Positions 16,531 through 24,741 of a DNA stretch of 32,359 bases are shown in pieces (position 1 is the first letter of the stretch; each line of letters starts with the position of its first letter). The translations under genes were made by a program, and so were the position numbers. The notes under the pieces were generated by a model that was not told the DNA's origin, ran no database searches, and saw nothing but the letters and a program-made list of their open reading frames with translations. Source of the DNA: JAYOFM01 sp038117225 (GTDB taxonomy: Bacteria; Pseudomonadota; Alphaproteobacteria; Rhodospirillales; Casp-alpha2); assembly GCA_038117225.1 (NCBI GenBank), contig JAYOFM010000026.1:1-32359 (forward strand), written 5' to 3'.

Positions 16531-17646
16531 ATGCAGGAATTTTCCATCGTCGTCGGGCGCGATCTGTTGATGATCGTCGGGTTCATCGTCGTCGTCGCGA
16601 TCGCCGCGATCGTGGTGATGGCGAGCGGCGCGGCACGCCGTCGTGCCGAGGCCGATCTGCGACAGCATCACATCGCCGATACGGTCGAACGTCTTGCCCA
16701 GGCGCAGGCGGAACTCACCGGTCGTCTTAGCGAAAGTCATACTTCGGTCAGCGAGCGGCTGGACGGACTGGGAAAGCGGGTCGGCGACAGCCTGATCCTG
16801 CAAACAGAAAAAACTGGTGAGCGGTTGGAAGTGTTGCAGCGCCGTCTCGCGGTCATCGATGCGGCGCAGAAGAACATCACCGACCTGTCGCAACAGATGG
16901 TTGGCCTGCAGGATATCCTATCCAACAAGCAGGCACGCGGCGCGTTTGGTGAAATTCAGCTGAACGATTTGGTGAAGGCGGCATTGCCGGCACACGCGTA
17001 CGCCTTTCAAGTGACCATGAGCAACCGTGCCCGCGCCGACTGTCTGTTGACGCTGCCCAATCCGCCCGGGCCGATCGCCATCGATTCCAAGTTCCCGCTG
17101 GAAAGCTACGAACGTCTTCAGCAGGCCGACAACGACGACGCCCGCAAGATCGCCGGCCGCACTTTTCAGGCCGATGTTTCCAAGCACGTGAAGGATATCG
17201 CCGAGCGCTATATTATTCCCGGCGAGACAGCGGAATCGGCCCTCATGTTCCTGCCGTCGGAAGCAATTTACGCGGAATTGCATGCCAACTTCCGCAACGT
17301 CATCGAGGAAAGTTTCCGCCGCCGAGTGTGGATCGTGTCGCCGACCACGCTGATGGCAACGCTCAATACTGTGCGCGCGGTTTTGCGTGACGTGCACATG
17401 CGCGAGCAGGCGGATGTCATCCAGGGCGAGGTACGCAAACTGCTGGAGGACATGGGGCGGCTGGACGAACGGGTCGACATGTTGCGCAAGCAGTTCGATA
17501 CGGCCTCGAAGACACTGGACAAGGTGCGCACCTCGACCGATCGCGTGACCCTTTACGGCAATCGAATTGACCAGCTGCAGTTGGGTGACGAGGACGATGC
17601 GCCGACAATAGAACCGCCAAGCGTTCGTCTCGTTTCCGATTCTTGA
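16531..17646 (+). CDS. rmuC: DNA recombination protein RmuC homologue
   Basis: RmuC is a nuclease-like protein thought to limit recombination at inverted repeats. The 371-residue product has an N-terminal membrane anchor (about 10-32, DLLMIVGFIVVVAIAAIVVM), then a long coiled-coil stretch (about 35-125), then the conserved core with GAFGEIQLNDLV, RADCLLTLPNPPGPIAIDSK, FPLESYERL and ESFRRRVWIVSPTTLMATL. ATG 16531 follows a CCAAGG sequence. The gene diverges from the DUF4139 gene across 100 bases. rmuC often lies near def in alphaproteobacteria; here the transporter and the DUF4139 gene sit between them. Confidence 0.93.
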   Translation: MQEFSIVVGRDLLMIVGFIVVVAIAAIVVMASGAARRRAEADLRQHHIADTVERLAQAQAELTGRLSESHTSVSERLDGLGKRVGDSLILQTEKTGERLEVLQRRLAVIDAAQKNITDLSQQMVGLQDILSNKQARGAFGEIQLNDLVKAALPAHAYAFQVTMSNRARADCLLTLPNPPGPIAIDSKFPLESYERLQQADNDDARKIAGRTFQADVSKHVKDIAERYIIPGETAESALMFLPSEAIYAELHANFRNVIEESFRRRVWIVSPTTLMATLNTVRAVLRDVHMREQADVIQGEVRKLLEDMGRLDERVDMLRKQFDTASKTLDKVRTSTDRVTLYGNRIDQLQLGDEDDAPTIEPPSVRLVSDS

Positions 17647-17672
17647 CACGATTACCATTGGATTGCGCTAAG
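17643..17672 (+). promoter_or_regulatory. Possible promoter for the SPFH/NfeD pair
   Basis: A perfect TTGACA -35 hexamer at 17643-17648 overlaps the rmuC stop codon. With an 18-base spacer, GCTAAG at 17667-17672 is a weak -10. It lies about 45 bases before the SPFH start. The -35 is convincing but the -10 is poor, so this is a candidate only. Confidence 0.4.
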
Positions 17673-17719
17673 GTATGCGTCTCGTAATGACAGGCGCGTT
17701 GGCGCCCGGAAAGGTTGAA

Positions 17720-18721
17720 ATGATAACTTCTGGATTCGCGATATTTGCGGTGACGTTCCTGGTTCTGGCGCTGATCCTGGTATTTCTTGGGGTCAAGGTG
17801 GTTCCGCAGGGCCGGGAATTCACGGTCGAGCGTTTCGGCAGATATACCAAGACTCTCAGGCCGGGCTTGCATCTGATTATTCCCGTTGTCGACCGCATCG
17901 GCCGACGCTTGAATGTCATGGAACAGGTCCTCGATGTACCGACGCAGGAAATTATTACCCGCGACAATGCAATGGTCAGCGTCGATGGGGTGGTATTTTA
18001 CCAGATTCTAGATAGTGCCAGCGCCGCCTATGAGGTCAGCCAGTTGGAGGTCGCGATCCTCAATCTGAATATGACCAATATCAGGACGGTGATGGGGTCC
18101 ATGGACTTGGACGAACTGTTGTCCCAGCGCGACAAGATCAACGCGCAGTTGCTGATGGTCGTCGACGAGGCGACCTCGGCCTGGGGTGTCAAGGTGACGC
18201 GCATTGAAATCAAGGACATCTCGCCACCGCGTGACCTGGTCGATGCCATGGCCCGCCAGATGAAGGCGGAACGTGAAAAGCGGGCCAACATCCTTGAGGC
18301 CGAAGGTTTCAGGCAGGCGGAAATCCTTAAGGCAGAGGGTGAGAAGCAAGGCACTATCTTGGAAGCCGAGGGTCGTCGCGAGGCCGCGTTCCGGGATGCC
18401 GAAGCGCGCGAGCGCGAAGGCGAGGCGGAAGCCAAGGTGACGACGTTGGTATCGGACGCCATCGCCAGCGGCAGTGTTCAGGCGATCAACTATTTCATCG
18501 CCCAAAAATACGTCGAGGCGCTCAAGGACATCGCATCGGCACCGAACGAGAAAGTGATCCTGTTGCCTATGGAGGCCTCGGGTATCCTCGGCTCTCTCGC
18601 CGGCATTGCTGAACTGGGGAAATCCGCGTTTCAGGACCGTGGCCGCGTGGGCTCCGTAAATGAAGGCTCGCCAGCCAGTGATAAACCAAATCCCGATGGT
18701 TCATCGGGCCCGTGGTCGTGA
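17720..18721 (+). CDS. qmcA: SPFH/band 7 membrane protein, QmcA/paraslipin type
   Basis: A 333-residue membrane-anchored SPFH protein. One N-terminal transmembrane helix (about 4-26) is followed by the band 7 domain, with VKVVPQGREFTVERFGRYTK, LRPGLHLIIPVVDRIG, and NIRTVMGSMDLDELLSQRDKI. A highly charged helical region follows (EREKRANILEAEGFRQAEIL and repeats of EAEG...EAA), expected to form the coiled coil of a ring-shaped oligomer. ATG 17720 has GGAAAGG upstream. The last 30 residues are hydrophilic and variable. It lies 11 bases before nfeD; SPFH and NfeD proteins are typically encoded as a pair and are linked to membrane microdomain organisation and protein quality control. The gene symbol follows the closest E. 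coli type. Confidence 0.92.
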   Translation: MITSGFAIFAVTFLVLALILVFLGVKVVPQGREFTVERFGRYTKTLRPGLHLIIPVVDRIGRRLNVMEQVLDVPTQEIITRDNAMVSVDGVVFYQILDSASAAYEVSQLEVAILNLNMTNIRTVMGSMDLDELLSQRDKINAQLLMVVDEATSAWGVKVTRIEIKDISPPRDLVDAMARQMKAEREKRANILEAEGFRQAEILKAEGEKQGTILEAEGRREAAFRDAEAREREGEAEAKVTTLVSDAIASGSVQAINYFIAQKYVEALKDIASAPNEKVILLPMEASGILGSLAGIAELGKSAFQDRGRVGSVNEGSPASDKPNPDGSSGPWS

Positions 18722-18732
18722 CGGAGGTGGAC

Positions 18733-19218
18733 ATGGTGGCGTTCATCGAAAGCCTGTCGCCGTGGCACTGGTTTATCCTCGCCGTGGCGCTCGTGGTGCT
18801 CGAAGTGCTGGCCCCGGGGGTAATATTCCTCTGGCTTGCCATCGCCGGGTTGCTAACTGGAATAGCGGTGGTCGTCGAGCCGACGCTTGCCTGGGAAACC
18901 CAGGTCTTGATCTTCAGCGTGTTGTCCGTCGTCAGTGCCGTCGCCGGGCGCATTTGGATCAAACGTCGGCCGACGGAAACAGACCATCCGGAACTCAACC
19001 GCCGTGGCGAACGCTACATTGGCCGCCAACTGACGCTCGACGCGGCAATAATCAATGGTATCGGCAAGGTACGGCTGGAAGATACCTTCTGGAAGGTGCA
19101 AGGCCCTGACCTGGGCGCCGGGACCGTGGTTAGCGTCGTCGGCGTCGACGGCACGGTCCTGCGTGTCGAGGCCGCCGGAAAGGTATCAGAATCGTCGACG
19201 GTTAACGACGAACGCTGA
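18733..19218 (+). CDS. NfeD-family membrane protein (short form)
   Basis: A 161-residue partner of the upstream SPFH protein. Hydrophobic helices (about 11-28 HWFILAVALVVLEVLAPG, then IFLWLAIAGLLTGIAVVV and VLIFSVLSVVSAVAGRIW) are followed by a soluble OB-fold-like domain (NRRGERYIGRQLTLDAAIIN to TVLRVEAAGKV). The N-terminal protease domain of long NfeD proteins is absent, so this is the short type. ATG 18733 is chosen because GGAGG lies five bases upstream; a GTG at 18712 is possible but would overlap the SPFH gene. The 3' end overlaps the convergent TPR gene by 17 bases. Confidence 0.9.
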   Translation: MVAFIESLSPWHWFILAVALVVLEVLAPGVIFLWLAIAGLLTGIAVVVEPTLAWETQVLIFSVLSVVSAVAGRIWIKRRPTETDHPELNRRGERYIGRQLTLDAAIINGIGKVRLEDTFWKVQGPDLGAGTVVSVVGVDGTVLRVEAAGKVSESSTVNDER

Positions 19219-20968
19219 CCAGTTCCCGCAAAGCGTTCTCGGCCTCCTTGAAGACACTTTGCCAATCCCCGGGAGCGGGTTGGCGGAACATCCATAGGGA
19301 CGGATACCAGGGGCTGTCCGGCCGATTGTCCATCCAGAAATAACCAGTCGGTTGTGACATCAACCCCCACACCGGTCGCGCCAAGGCGCCGGCCAGATGC
19401 AAAACGGCCGTATCCACCGTGATGATGAGGTCGAGCGCGGCAACGGTGGCGGCGGTATCGGCAAAGTCCCGAAGTGAATCCGCAAGATCGATGACATTGA
19501 GCGTCGGATCAAGATCGGCCAGTTGTTGCTGCTCGGTACCGACCTGCAGGCTGAAAAATTGGATTCCTGGTACGCGGATCAGCGGTTCGAACAGGGTAAC
19601 ATCGCAGGTGCGGAGTTCAGCTTCCTGTCGTGTCGGGCTGCCGGCCCAGACAAAGCCCACCTTCAATACGTCTCGCGCCGCGACGACAGCGGATGCCGGT
19701 GCGGCGTCGGTCGGTAACGCCAGATAAGGAACATCGGCGGGCAGGGACTCGAGTGTCGTGCCGAATGCGTAGGGCAGACTCAACAAAGAGATCTGAGCAT
19801 CGTGCGCCGGAGGCTCGGCGCCCAAGTCGATGGCCTGATCGACGCCCGGGATGCTGGAGAACAAGCGCGTCAATTGTGGCCGGCATTCGAGCACGAGGCG
19901 ATCGACTCGCTCGGCGGCCATGGACACGAAGCGGCAGAACCGTATGGCGTCGCCGAAACCCTGTTCCGTATGAATGAACAGCGTGCCGCCATCTAGATTC
20001 TCGCCTTTCCAGGTCGGGGCCGTCCAGTTCCGGCGCTGCGACGCAAAGGAGTCGGTTTGCCAGCGCCATTCGTATTCCGCCCATCCGTCTTCCATGTTGC
20101 CGCTCTGCAGCAGCGCCAGCGCTAAATTCCAGTGCAAATCGGCGCTGTCCGGCTCGAGAGCCGTCGCCTTCATCAAATGTGCCGCCGCCTGTTCCGACCG
20201 TTCCGTTGCCTGATAGCCGGCGGCGAGATTGCAATGGGCGGCGACATGACCCGGGTCGAGCGCGATGGCGGTTTCGAACGAGGCGATGGCGTCATCGAAC
20301 CGGTTCGACGCGCGCAGCGCATTGCCGAGGTTGAAGTGCTTTTCAACATCCTCGGGGTCCAGTTTGACGGCGCGCTGGAAGCTGTCGACGGCGGCGGCGG
20401 GGTCACCGAGTTCCATCTGCGCGTTGCCAAGATTGAAACGCGCCGAGGCATCCGCCGGGTGCAGCGTCAGGACTTGATTGTAATGCTCCACCGCTTCGTC
20501 GGCACGACCGAGTCCGAGCAGGGCATTGCCGAGATTGTTCAGCGCGGCGGGAAAGCCGGGTTGCAAGCGCAGCGCTTCCGTGCCGGCTTCCAGTGCGTCC
20601 GCATGGCGCTTGGCGTCGTTAAGCGCGCTGGCGAGGTTCGCGGCGGCCTCCGCCGAACTCGGTTCCAGGCGGCGCGCGGTTTGGAAGACGGCGATCGCTT
20701 CATCGATCTGGCCGAGCTGTTGCAGGCCGTTGCCAAGATTGACGTACGGGACGAAAAAATCCGGCGCCAGTTCCGTCGCCCGCTGCAGCAGCGGTACCGC
20801 GGTGTCCGCCTGTCCGACCGCCAGCAGCAACGTGCCCAGCAGATTGAGTGCATCGACGTTCTTTGGATCCTTGGCGAGGACTTTCCGGTAGAGCTCGCCG
20901 GCCTCAAGCAGTTGGCCGGCCTGATGCTGTTCGAGTGCGCGGCGCAGGAGTTTTTGCGGCGAGGCCAT
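19202..20968 (-). CDS. TPR protein with C-terminal glycosyltransferase-like domain
   Basis: A 588-residue protein with two parts. Residues about 6-277 form eight consecutive 34-residue tetratricopeptide repeats, with a ninth partial one running to about 304; many repeats share the pattern LGNAL..LGR.DEAV..(F/Y)..A..L.P. The C-terminal part (about 305-588) resembles GT9/O-GlcNAc-transferase-like domains of bacterial TPR proteins: FIHTEQGFGDAIRFCRFV, LKVGFVWAGSP, DLIITVDTAVLHLAGALARP and DSPWYPSLWMFRQP. Such proteins are thought to glycosylate proteins or envelope sugars, but donor and acceptor cannot be read from sequence. No signal peptide is seen. It starts three bases after recR ends, so the two are probably co-transcribed, and it overlaps nfeD at its 3' end by 17 bases. 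Confidence 0.88.
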   Translation of the reverse strand: MASPQKLLRRALEQHQAGQLLEAGELYRKVLAKDPKNVDALNLLGTLLLAVGQADTAVPLLQRATELAPDFFVPYVNLGNGLQQLGQIDEAIAVFQTARRLEPSSAEAAANLASALNDAKRHADALEAGTEALRLQPGFPAALNNLGNALLGLGRADEAVEHYNQVLTLHPADASARFNLGNAQMELGDPAAAVDSFQRAVKLDPEDVEKHFNLGNALRASNRFDDAIASFETAIALDPGHVAAHCNLAAGYQATERSEQAAAHLMKATALEPDSADLHWNLALALLQSGNMEDGWAEYEWRWQTDSFASQRRNWTAPTWKGENLDGGTLFIHTEQGFGDAIRFCRFVSMAAERVDRLVLECRPQLTRLFSSIPGVDQAIDLGAEPPAHDAQISLLSLPYAFGTTLESLPADVPYLALPTDAAPASAVVAARDVLKVGFVWAGSPTRQEAELRTCDVTLFEPLIRVPGIQFFSLQVGTEQQQLADLDPTLNVIDLADSLRDFADTAATVAALDLIITVDTAVLHLAGALARPVWGLMSQPTGYFWMDNRPDSPWYPSLWMFRQPAPGDWQSVFKEAENALRELVSVRR

Positions 20969-20971
20969 CGA

Positions 20972-21571
20972 TCAACCCGCGACCGGCCGGCGCGCCTTCA
21001 GCGCCTGCTGCAACGTGCCGTCGTCCAGGTAATCGAGTTCACCGCCGACGGGCACGCCATGGGCGATGCCGGAAACCGTAATGGAAAGTGGCGCCAGACG
21101 ATCACCGATGTAGTGCGCCGTCGTCTGGCCATCGACCGTCGCGGGCAACGCCAGGATGACCTCGTGGACGGCGTCTGCGTCCGCGCGGGTCGCCAGGTGA
21201 GGCACGCGCAAATCATCCGGCCCGATTCCGTCCAATGCCGACAGCACGCCGCCCAGCACATGATAAAGGCCGCGATAGCTGGCCGTGCGCTCGATGGCCC
21301 AAAGGTCCGCCACGTCCTCGACCACGCAGATGACCGCGCGATCGCGACGCTCATCGCGGCACAGGGCGCAGGGGTCGATGCTGTCCAGATTGCCGCAGTC
21401 GGAACAGGTGCGAATAGTCTCCGCCGTTTGCGCCAGGGCACGTGCCAGGGGCGACATCAATCGGTCCCGGTTTTTGACCAGATGCAATGCGGCGCGGCGG
21501 GCCGAGCGTGGTCCCAGCCCCGGCAGTTTCGCCAGTAGGCCGATCAGGTTTTCGATATCAGATTCGGCCAT
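20972..21571 (-). CDS. recR: Recombination protein RecR
   Basis: RecR acts with RecF and RecO to load RecA onto gapped single-stranded DNA. At 199 residues it has the usual length. The order is a helix-hairpin-helix start (LAKLPGLGPRSARRAALHLV), a four-cysteine zinc motif (Cys56, Cys59, Cys68 and Cys71, in TCSDCGNLDSIDPCALC) and a Toprim domain (ICVVEDVADLWAIERT, then GLYHVLGGVLSALDGIGPDD). ATG 21571 gives the standard N-terminus. ybaB lies 27 bases upstream on the same strand, as in most bacteria; dnaX, the usual third partner, is separated from them here by a gene in the opposite direction. Confidence 0.96.
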   Translation of the reverse strand: MAESDIENLIGLLAKLPGLGPRSARRAALHLVKNRDRLMSPLARALAQTAETIRTCSDCGNLDSIDPCALCRDERRDRAVICVVEDVADLWAIERTASYRGLYHVLGGVLSALDGIGPDDLRVPHLATRADADAVHEVILALPATVDGQTTAHYIGDRLAPLSITVSGIAHGVPVGGELDYLDDGTLQQALKARRPVAG

Positions 21572-21598
21572 GGGCCGCGTTAGTCCGTTGACGAGTGT

Positions 21599-21922
21599 TC
21601 AGAAAGGAAGCTGCAGGCCCGGCGGCAGCGGCAAGCCGCCCGTCAGCTCCGACATCTTCTCTCGCATGTTGACCTCGACCTTCGCGCGGGCATCGTTGAA
21701 GGCGGCCAGGATGAGGTCTTCCATGACCCCGACCTCATCGCCGGATACCAGCGCCGGGTCGATTTTCAGGCTCTTGGCCTCGCCCTTGCCATTAAGAACA
21801 ACTTCACACATGCCGCCGGCCGAGGACCCGGTGACCTGGAATTCGGCCATCTCCTCCTGCATCTTGGCCATGCGGCCTTGCAACTCCTGCGCTTGCTTCA
21901 GCATCTGTCCGAGGTTGGTCAT
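21599..21922 (-). CDS. ybaB: YbaB/EbfC family nucleoid-associated protein
   Basis: A 107-residue DNA-binding protein that forms tweezer-like dimers and affects nucleoid structure and gene expression. It has the typical N-terminal helix (MTNLGQMLKQAQELQGRMAK) and a central strand region (VLNGKGEAKSLKIDPALV). ATG 21922 is preferred to the in-frame TTG at 21925 because GGAG lies six bases upstream. Immediately downstream is recR. Upstream is a short 64-base divergent gap before the exonuclease gene, which must hold its promoter, since the conserved dnaX partner does not precede it directly. Confidence 0.94.
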   Translation of the reverse strand: MTNLGQMLKQAQELQGRMAKMQEEMAEFQVTGSSAGGMCEVVLNGKGEAKSLKIDPALVSGDEVGVMEDLILAAFNDARAKVEVNMREKMSELTGGLPLPPGLQLPF

Positions 21923-21946
21923 CAAGATCTCCGGCGGATCGGGTCA

Positions 21947-21976
21947 TTGGGCGTCGCGGTCAAAGCAGTGTATAAC
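21947..21976 (+). promoter_or_regulatory. Possible promoter of a near-leaderless exonuclease transcript
   Basis: TATAAC at 21971-21976 is a good -10 and TTGGGC at 21947-21952 a moderate -35, separated by 18 bases. Transcription would begin near 21983, only about four bases before the ATG at 21987. No Shine-Dalgarno is seen in front of that ATG, which fits a leaderless or nearly leaderless message. Prediction only. Confidence 0.4.
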
Positions 21977-21986
21977 ATCCGGTACC

Positions 21987-22817
21987 ATGCAGCATCAAAG
22001 CCTGTTCGTCTTCGATATCGAGACCGTGCCCGACACCGACTCGGTGCGGAACCTCACGGGTTTCGACGGCCCGGATGTGGAAGCCCGCCGGGCCGAGCTT
22101 GAGCGCTATCACCTGGATATCACCGACGGCCGCAACGCGTTCCCCCGCCAGCCGTTCCATCGCATTGTCGCGATTTCGTTTTTGGAGGCGGAAATCGACC
22201 GCGACGGCCGTATCGAGGCTTATTTGATGCGCGATTTGCGTTCCGGCGGCGAAGCGGGCTTCGACGAAGCCAAGCTGGTGCAGGGATTCTTCCAATACTG
22301 CGAGCGCTTGCGCCCGCGTTTGGTCAGCTTCAACGGCCGCGGATTCGATCTGCCGGTGCTTAAATACCGCGCCATGGTGCACGGAATTACCGCGAGCTGG
22401 CTGCATCAGGCCGACAACAAGTGGGAAAATTATCAAAGCCGTTATGCTTCCGATTGGCACTGCGATCTGATGGAAGTGTTATCGGATTATGGCGCGTCGG
22501 CGCGGGTCAAGCTGAATGAGGTCTGCAGCGTCATGGGCTTTCCCGGGAAATTCGGTGTCGATGGCGCCGACGTGGCTGGGATGGCCGATGCCGGCCGGGT
22601 TCAGGATATCCGCAATTACTGCGAGACGGACGTGCTCAATACCTACCTGGTTTATCTGCGTCTGCAATTACACCGGGGCTCGATCAGCCGCGATGGCTAC
22701 AACAGCGCCGTCGCCGATATCATTACCTTTATCGAGGCGGAACAGGGAACGCGCCGGTACCTCAGCGAATTTCTCGCCGCCTGGGGTGCCGCATCGAATG
22801 ATACATTCTTGCTTTGA
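21987..22817 (+). CDS. DEDDy 3'-5' exonuclease, PolB-like (DNA_pol_B_exo2)
   Basis: A 276-residue predicted 3'-5' exonuclease related to the proofreading domain of family B polymerases but without a polymerase domain. Catalytic motifs are complete: Exo I DIETVPD (Asp10, Glu12), Exo II FNGRGFDLPVL (Asp121) and Exo III YCETDVLNTY (Tyr211, Asp215), which makes it the DEDDy type. The substrate is probably single-stranded DNA ends, but this is inferred from the family. ATG 21987 is chosen because it starts just before the Exo I strand; the frame is open far upstream, but that stretch runs antisense to ybaB and recR. It lies between ybaB and dnaX in the opposite direction and ends five bases before the dnaX stop. 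Confidence 0.88.
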   Translation: MQHQSLFVFDIETVPDTDSVRNLTGFDGPDVEARRAELERYHLDITDGRNAFPRQPFHRIVAISFLEAEIDRDGRIEAYLMRDLRSGGEAGFDEAKLVQGFFQYCERLRPRLVSFNGRGFDLPVLKYRAMVHGITASWLHQADNKWENYQSRYASDWHCDLMEVLSDYGASARVKLNEVCSVMGFPGKFGVDGADVAGMADAGRVQDIRNYCETDVLNTYLVYLRLQLHRGSISRDGYNSAVADIITFIEAEQGTRRYLSEFLAAWGAASNDTFLL

Positions 22818-22822
22818 CCGTT

Positions 22823-24610
22823 TCAAAGGTCGGGCGGGTCGGCGGTCTCTTCGTCCGGCGTGGTCATCGTCGCGTCGTTACCAGCATCCTCACGGTCTAG
22901 ATGGCGCACCGAATCGATGCGCGCGCCGGGGAACGTCTCCATGACCGCTTGCACCAGGGGATGCCGCGCCGCCTCGTCGAATTCCGCGGCCGCCGTTGCG
23001 TCGCGATGCTCGGCCAGGGTCTCCGCACCCGTTTGATTGGACACGGTCACCGTCCACGGGTCCGCTGCATGGCGATCGAGGAACTTTCGCAATGCCTGAA
23101 CCATATCCGTCGGCGCGCCCTCGGCGAGTTGGAATTCCAACTGCCCGGGTTCAAATCGTACCAGCCGTACATGGTGTTCGAGGAAATAACGCAGCCGCTG
23201 GTCACGAACCTCGGCGGCCAAGGCGACGATATCCTCGAACGTCGCCAACCGCGGCGAAATAGCGGCCTCGGGGGCGGGGTCGGTCACGGTTTCCGGCGCG
23301 GTTTGGGGTGCCGTGGCTGTCTGAGCGGCATCGCCGGTTCCGGTCATGCGGGCCCCGCCGTCGGTAGGCGCGGGCGGCGCGGCGGGCTTGGATGCCGGTG
23401 CGCCGCCACCGGCGGGCGTGGCTTTCAACGCATCTTCCGGCGTCGGTAGATCGGACGTGTAGGCAAGCCGCACCAGGATCATTTCCGCCGCCGACAAGGG
23501 AATCGGCGCGGCGCGGACCTCGCCCAGGCCTTTCAGCAGCATCTGCCAGGCGCGGGCCAGATCGGGCATGGCCAAGCGCTCGCTGAGATCCTTGCCGAAG
23601 CGCCGTTCGATTTCCGGCACGTCAGGCGCGTCCGCGGCTTCCGGCACGATCTTGATTCGCGTCAGCCAGTGAACGATCTCCAGCATGTCCTCGAGGACCG
23701 CCGCCGGGTCGGCGCCGTCGTGATACTGGCCCGCCAACATGTCGAGGGAGGCGGCGATGTCGCCCTTGAAGGTCGCTTCAAGCAGCTGAAACGTCTGCCC
23801 TCGGTCGGCAAGTCCCAGCATGTCCCGAACCTGGATCTCGTCGACGGCGCCTTCGGCCTGTGAAATGGCCTGGTCGAGAAGCGACAATCCATCCCGTACC
23901 GAACCATCGGCGGCGCGCGCGATCAAATGCAGCGCCGCATCGTCGATGCGGGCCTTTTCCTTGTCGGCGATCATGCGGAAATGCGCGCCGAGGCCTTCCA
24001 CATCGACGCGGCGCAGATCGAAGCGCTGGCAGCGCGACAGTACGGTCACCGGGACCTTGCGGATTTCCGTCGTGGCGAAGATGAACTTTACGTGTTCCGG
24101 GGGCTCTTCCAGCGTTTTCAACAGCGCGTTGAAGGCATTCTTCGACAGCATGTGCACTTCGTCGATGATGTAGACCTTGTAGCGGGCGGAGGTCGGCCGG
24201 TAGCGTACGCCGTCAATCAATTCGCGAATGTCATCCACGCCGGTGCGGCTGGCGGCGTCCATTTCCAACACATCGACATGCCGGTCCTCGGCAATGGCGC
24301 GACAATGCTCGCAAACACCGCAGGGTTCCGTGGTCGGTTCACCAGTGCCGTCCGGGCCAACGCAATTGAGCGCGCGGGCGACGATGCGGGCGGTCGATGT
24401 CTTGCCGATACCGCGCACGCCGGTGAGGATGAAGGCGTGGGCCAGACGGCCTGTCTTGAAGGCGTTGGTGAGCGTGCGGACCATCGCCTCCTGGCCGATA
24501 AGGCCGGAAAACGTCGTCGGACGGTATTTACGGGCAAGAACCCGATAGTCGTCCGACGCCTTGGCGGGGGCGGCGTTCACGGGTGTGTCCACGGGGTGAT
24601 CGTCGTTCAT
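22823..24610 (-). CDS. dnaX: DNA polymerase III subunit tau (and gamma)
   Basis: DnaX is the ATPase of the clamp loader and, as tau, couples polymerases to the helicase. The 595-residue product has the Walker A GVRGIGKTS (64-72), a zinc module (Cys83, Cys97, Cys100, Cys103), the Walker B region YIIDEVHML and the sensor SRC motif in LSRCQRF. A Pro/Ala-rich linker (about 385-445) leads into the C-terminal tau domain. I see no A-rich slippery heptamer, so a gamma product by the E. coli frameshift is not supported. ATG 24610 gives MNDDHPVDTP before the conserved YRVLARKYRP; the ribosome binding site is weak. The SRP RNA gene ends about 30 bases upstream on the same strand. Confidence 0.95.
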   Translation of the reverse strand: MNDDHPVDTPVNAAPAKASDDYRVLARKYRPTTFSGLIGQEAMVRTLTNAFKTGRLAHAFILTGVRGIGKTSTARIVARALNCVGPDGTGEPTTEPCGVCEHCRAIAEDRHVDVLEMDAASRTGVDDIRELIDGVRYRPTSARYKVYIIDEVHMLSKNAFNALLKTLEEPPEHVKFIFATTEIRKVPVTVLSRCQRFDLRRVDVEGLGAHFRMIADKEKARIDDAALHLIARAADGSVRDGLSLLDQAISQAEGAVDEIQVRDMLGLADRGQTFQLLEATFKGDIAASLDMLAGQYHDGADPAAVLEDMLEIVHWLTRIKIVPEAADAPDVPEIERRFGKDLSERLAMPDLARAWQMLLKGLGEVRAAPIPLSAAEMILVRLAYTSDLPTPEDALKATPAGGGAPASKPAAPPAPTDGGARMTGTGDAAQTATAPQTAPETVTDPAPEAAISPRLATFEDIVALAAEVRDQRLRYFLEHHVRLVRFEPGQLEFQLAEGAPTDMVQALRKFLDRHAADPWTVTVSNQTGAETLAEHRDATAAAEFDEAARHPLVQAVMETFPGARIDSVRHLDREDAGNDATMTTPDEETADPPDL

Positions 24611-24639
24611 CGGGAATCCGGCGCGAATGGCGGAGAAGT

Positions 24640-24735
24640 GGAAGACCGGACACCGACCCGAGCCGAAACTCGTTACGGCTGCTTCCTTCCGGATCTGACC
24701 GGGTTGGCGAGGAGCTCGTCCGGCGCCGATCTTCC
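24640..24735 (-). ncRNA. ffs: SRP RNA, small bacterial (4.5S) type
   Basis: This is the RNA of the signal recognition particle, which with Ffh targets membrane proteins to the translocon. Read on the minus strand, the conserved apical loop GGTCAGATCCGGAAGGAAGC (about 24681-24700) carries the GGAA tetraloop and the Ffh-binding symmetric loop, followed by the bacterial AGCC and GTAACGAG. The ends pair fully: GGAAGATCGG at the 5' end (24735-24726) with CCGGTCTTCC at the 3' end (24649-24640), a ten-base helix with one G-U pair. The length of 96 bases fits the short gammaproteobacterial/alphaproteobacterial form. The end positions come from the helix and a well-spaced promoter. One symmetric-loop base (24694) reads A where G is the usual consensus. 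Confidence 0.95.
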
Positions 24736-24741
24736 GATGCC

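Noticed and set aside
20132..21538. A 468-codon plus-strand frame opposite the TPR gene and recR
   Set aside because: The product is repetitive and Arg/Gln-rich, mirroring the TPR repeats on the other strand; recR and the TPR gene are certain.
21285..21986. N-terminal extension of the exonuclease frame
   Set aside because: The extra 234 codons are antisense to recR and ybaB; the Exo I motif begins just after ATG 21987, which is the natural start.
22823..24610. Programmed frameshift in dnaX giving a gamma subunit
   Set aside because: No A-rich slippery heptamer was found on the coding strand near the linker, so the E. coli mechanism is unsupported.
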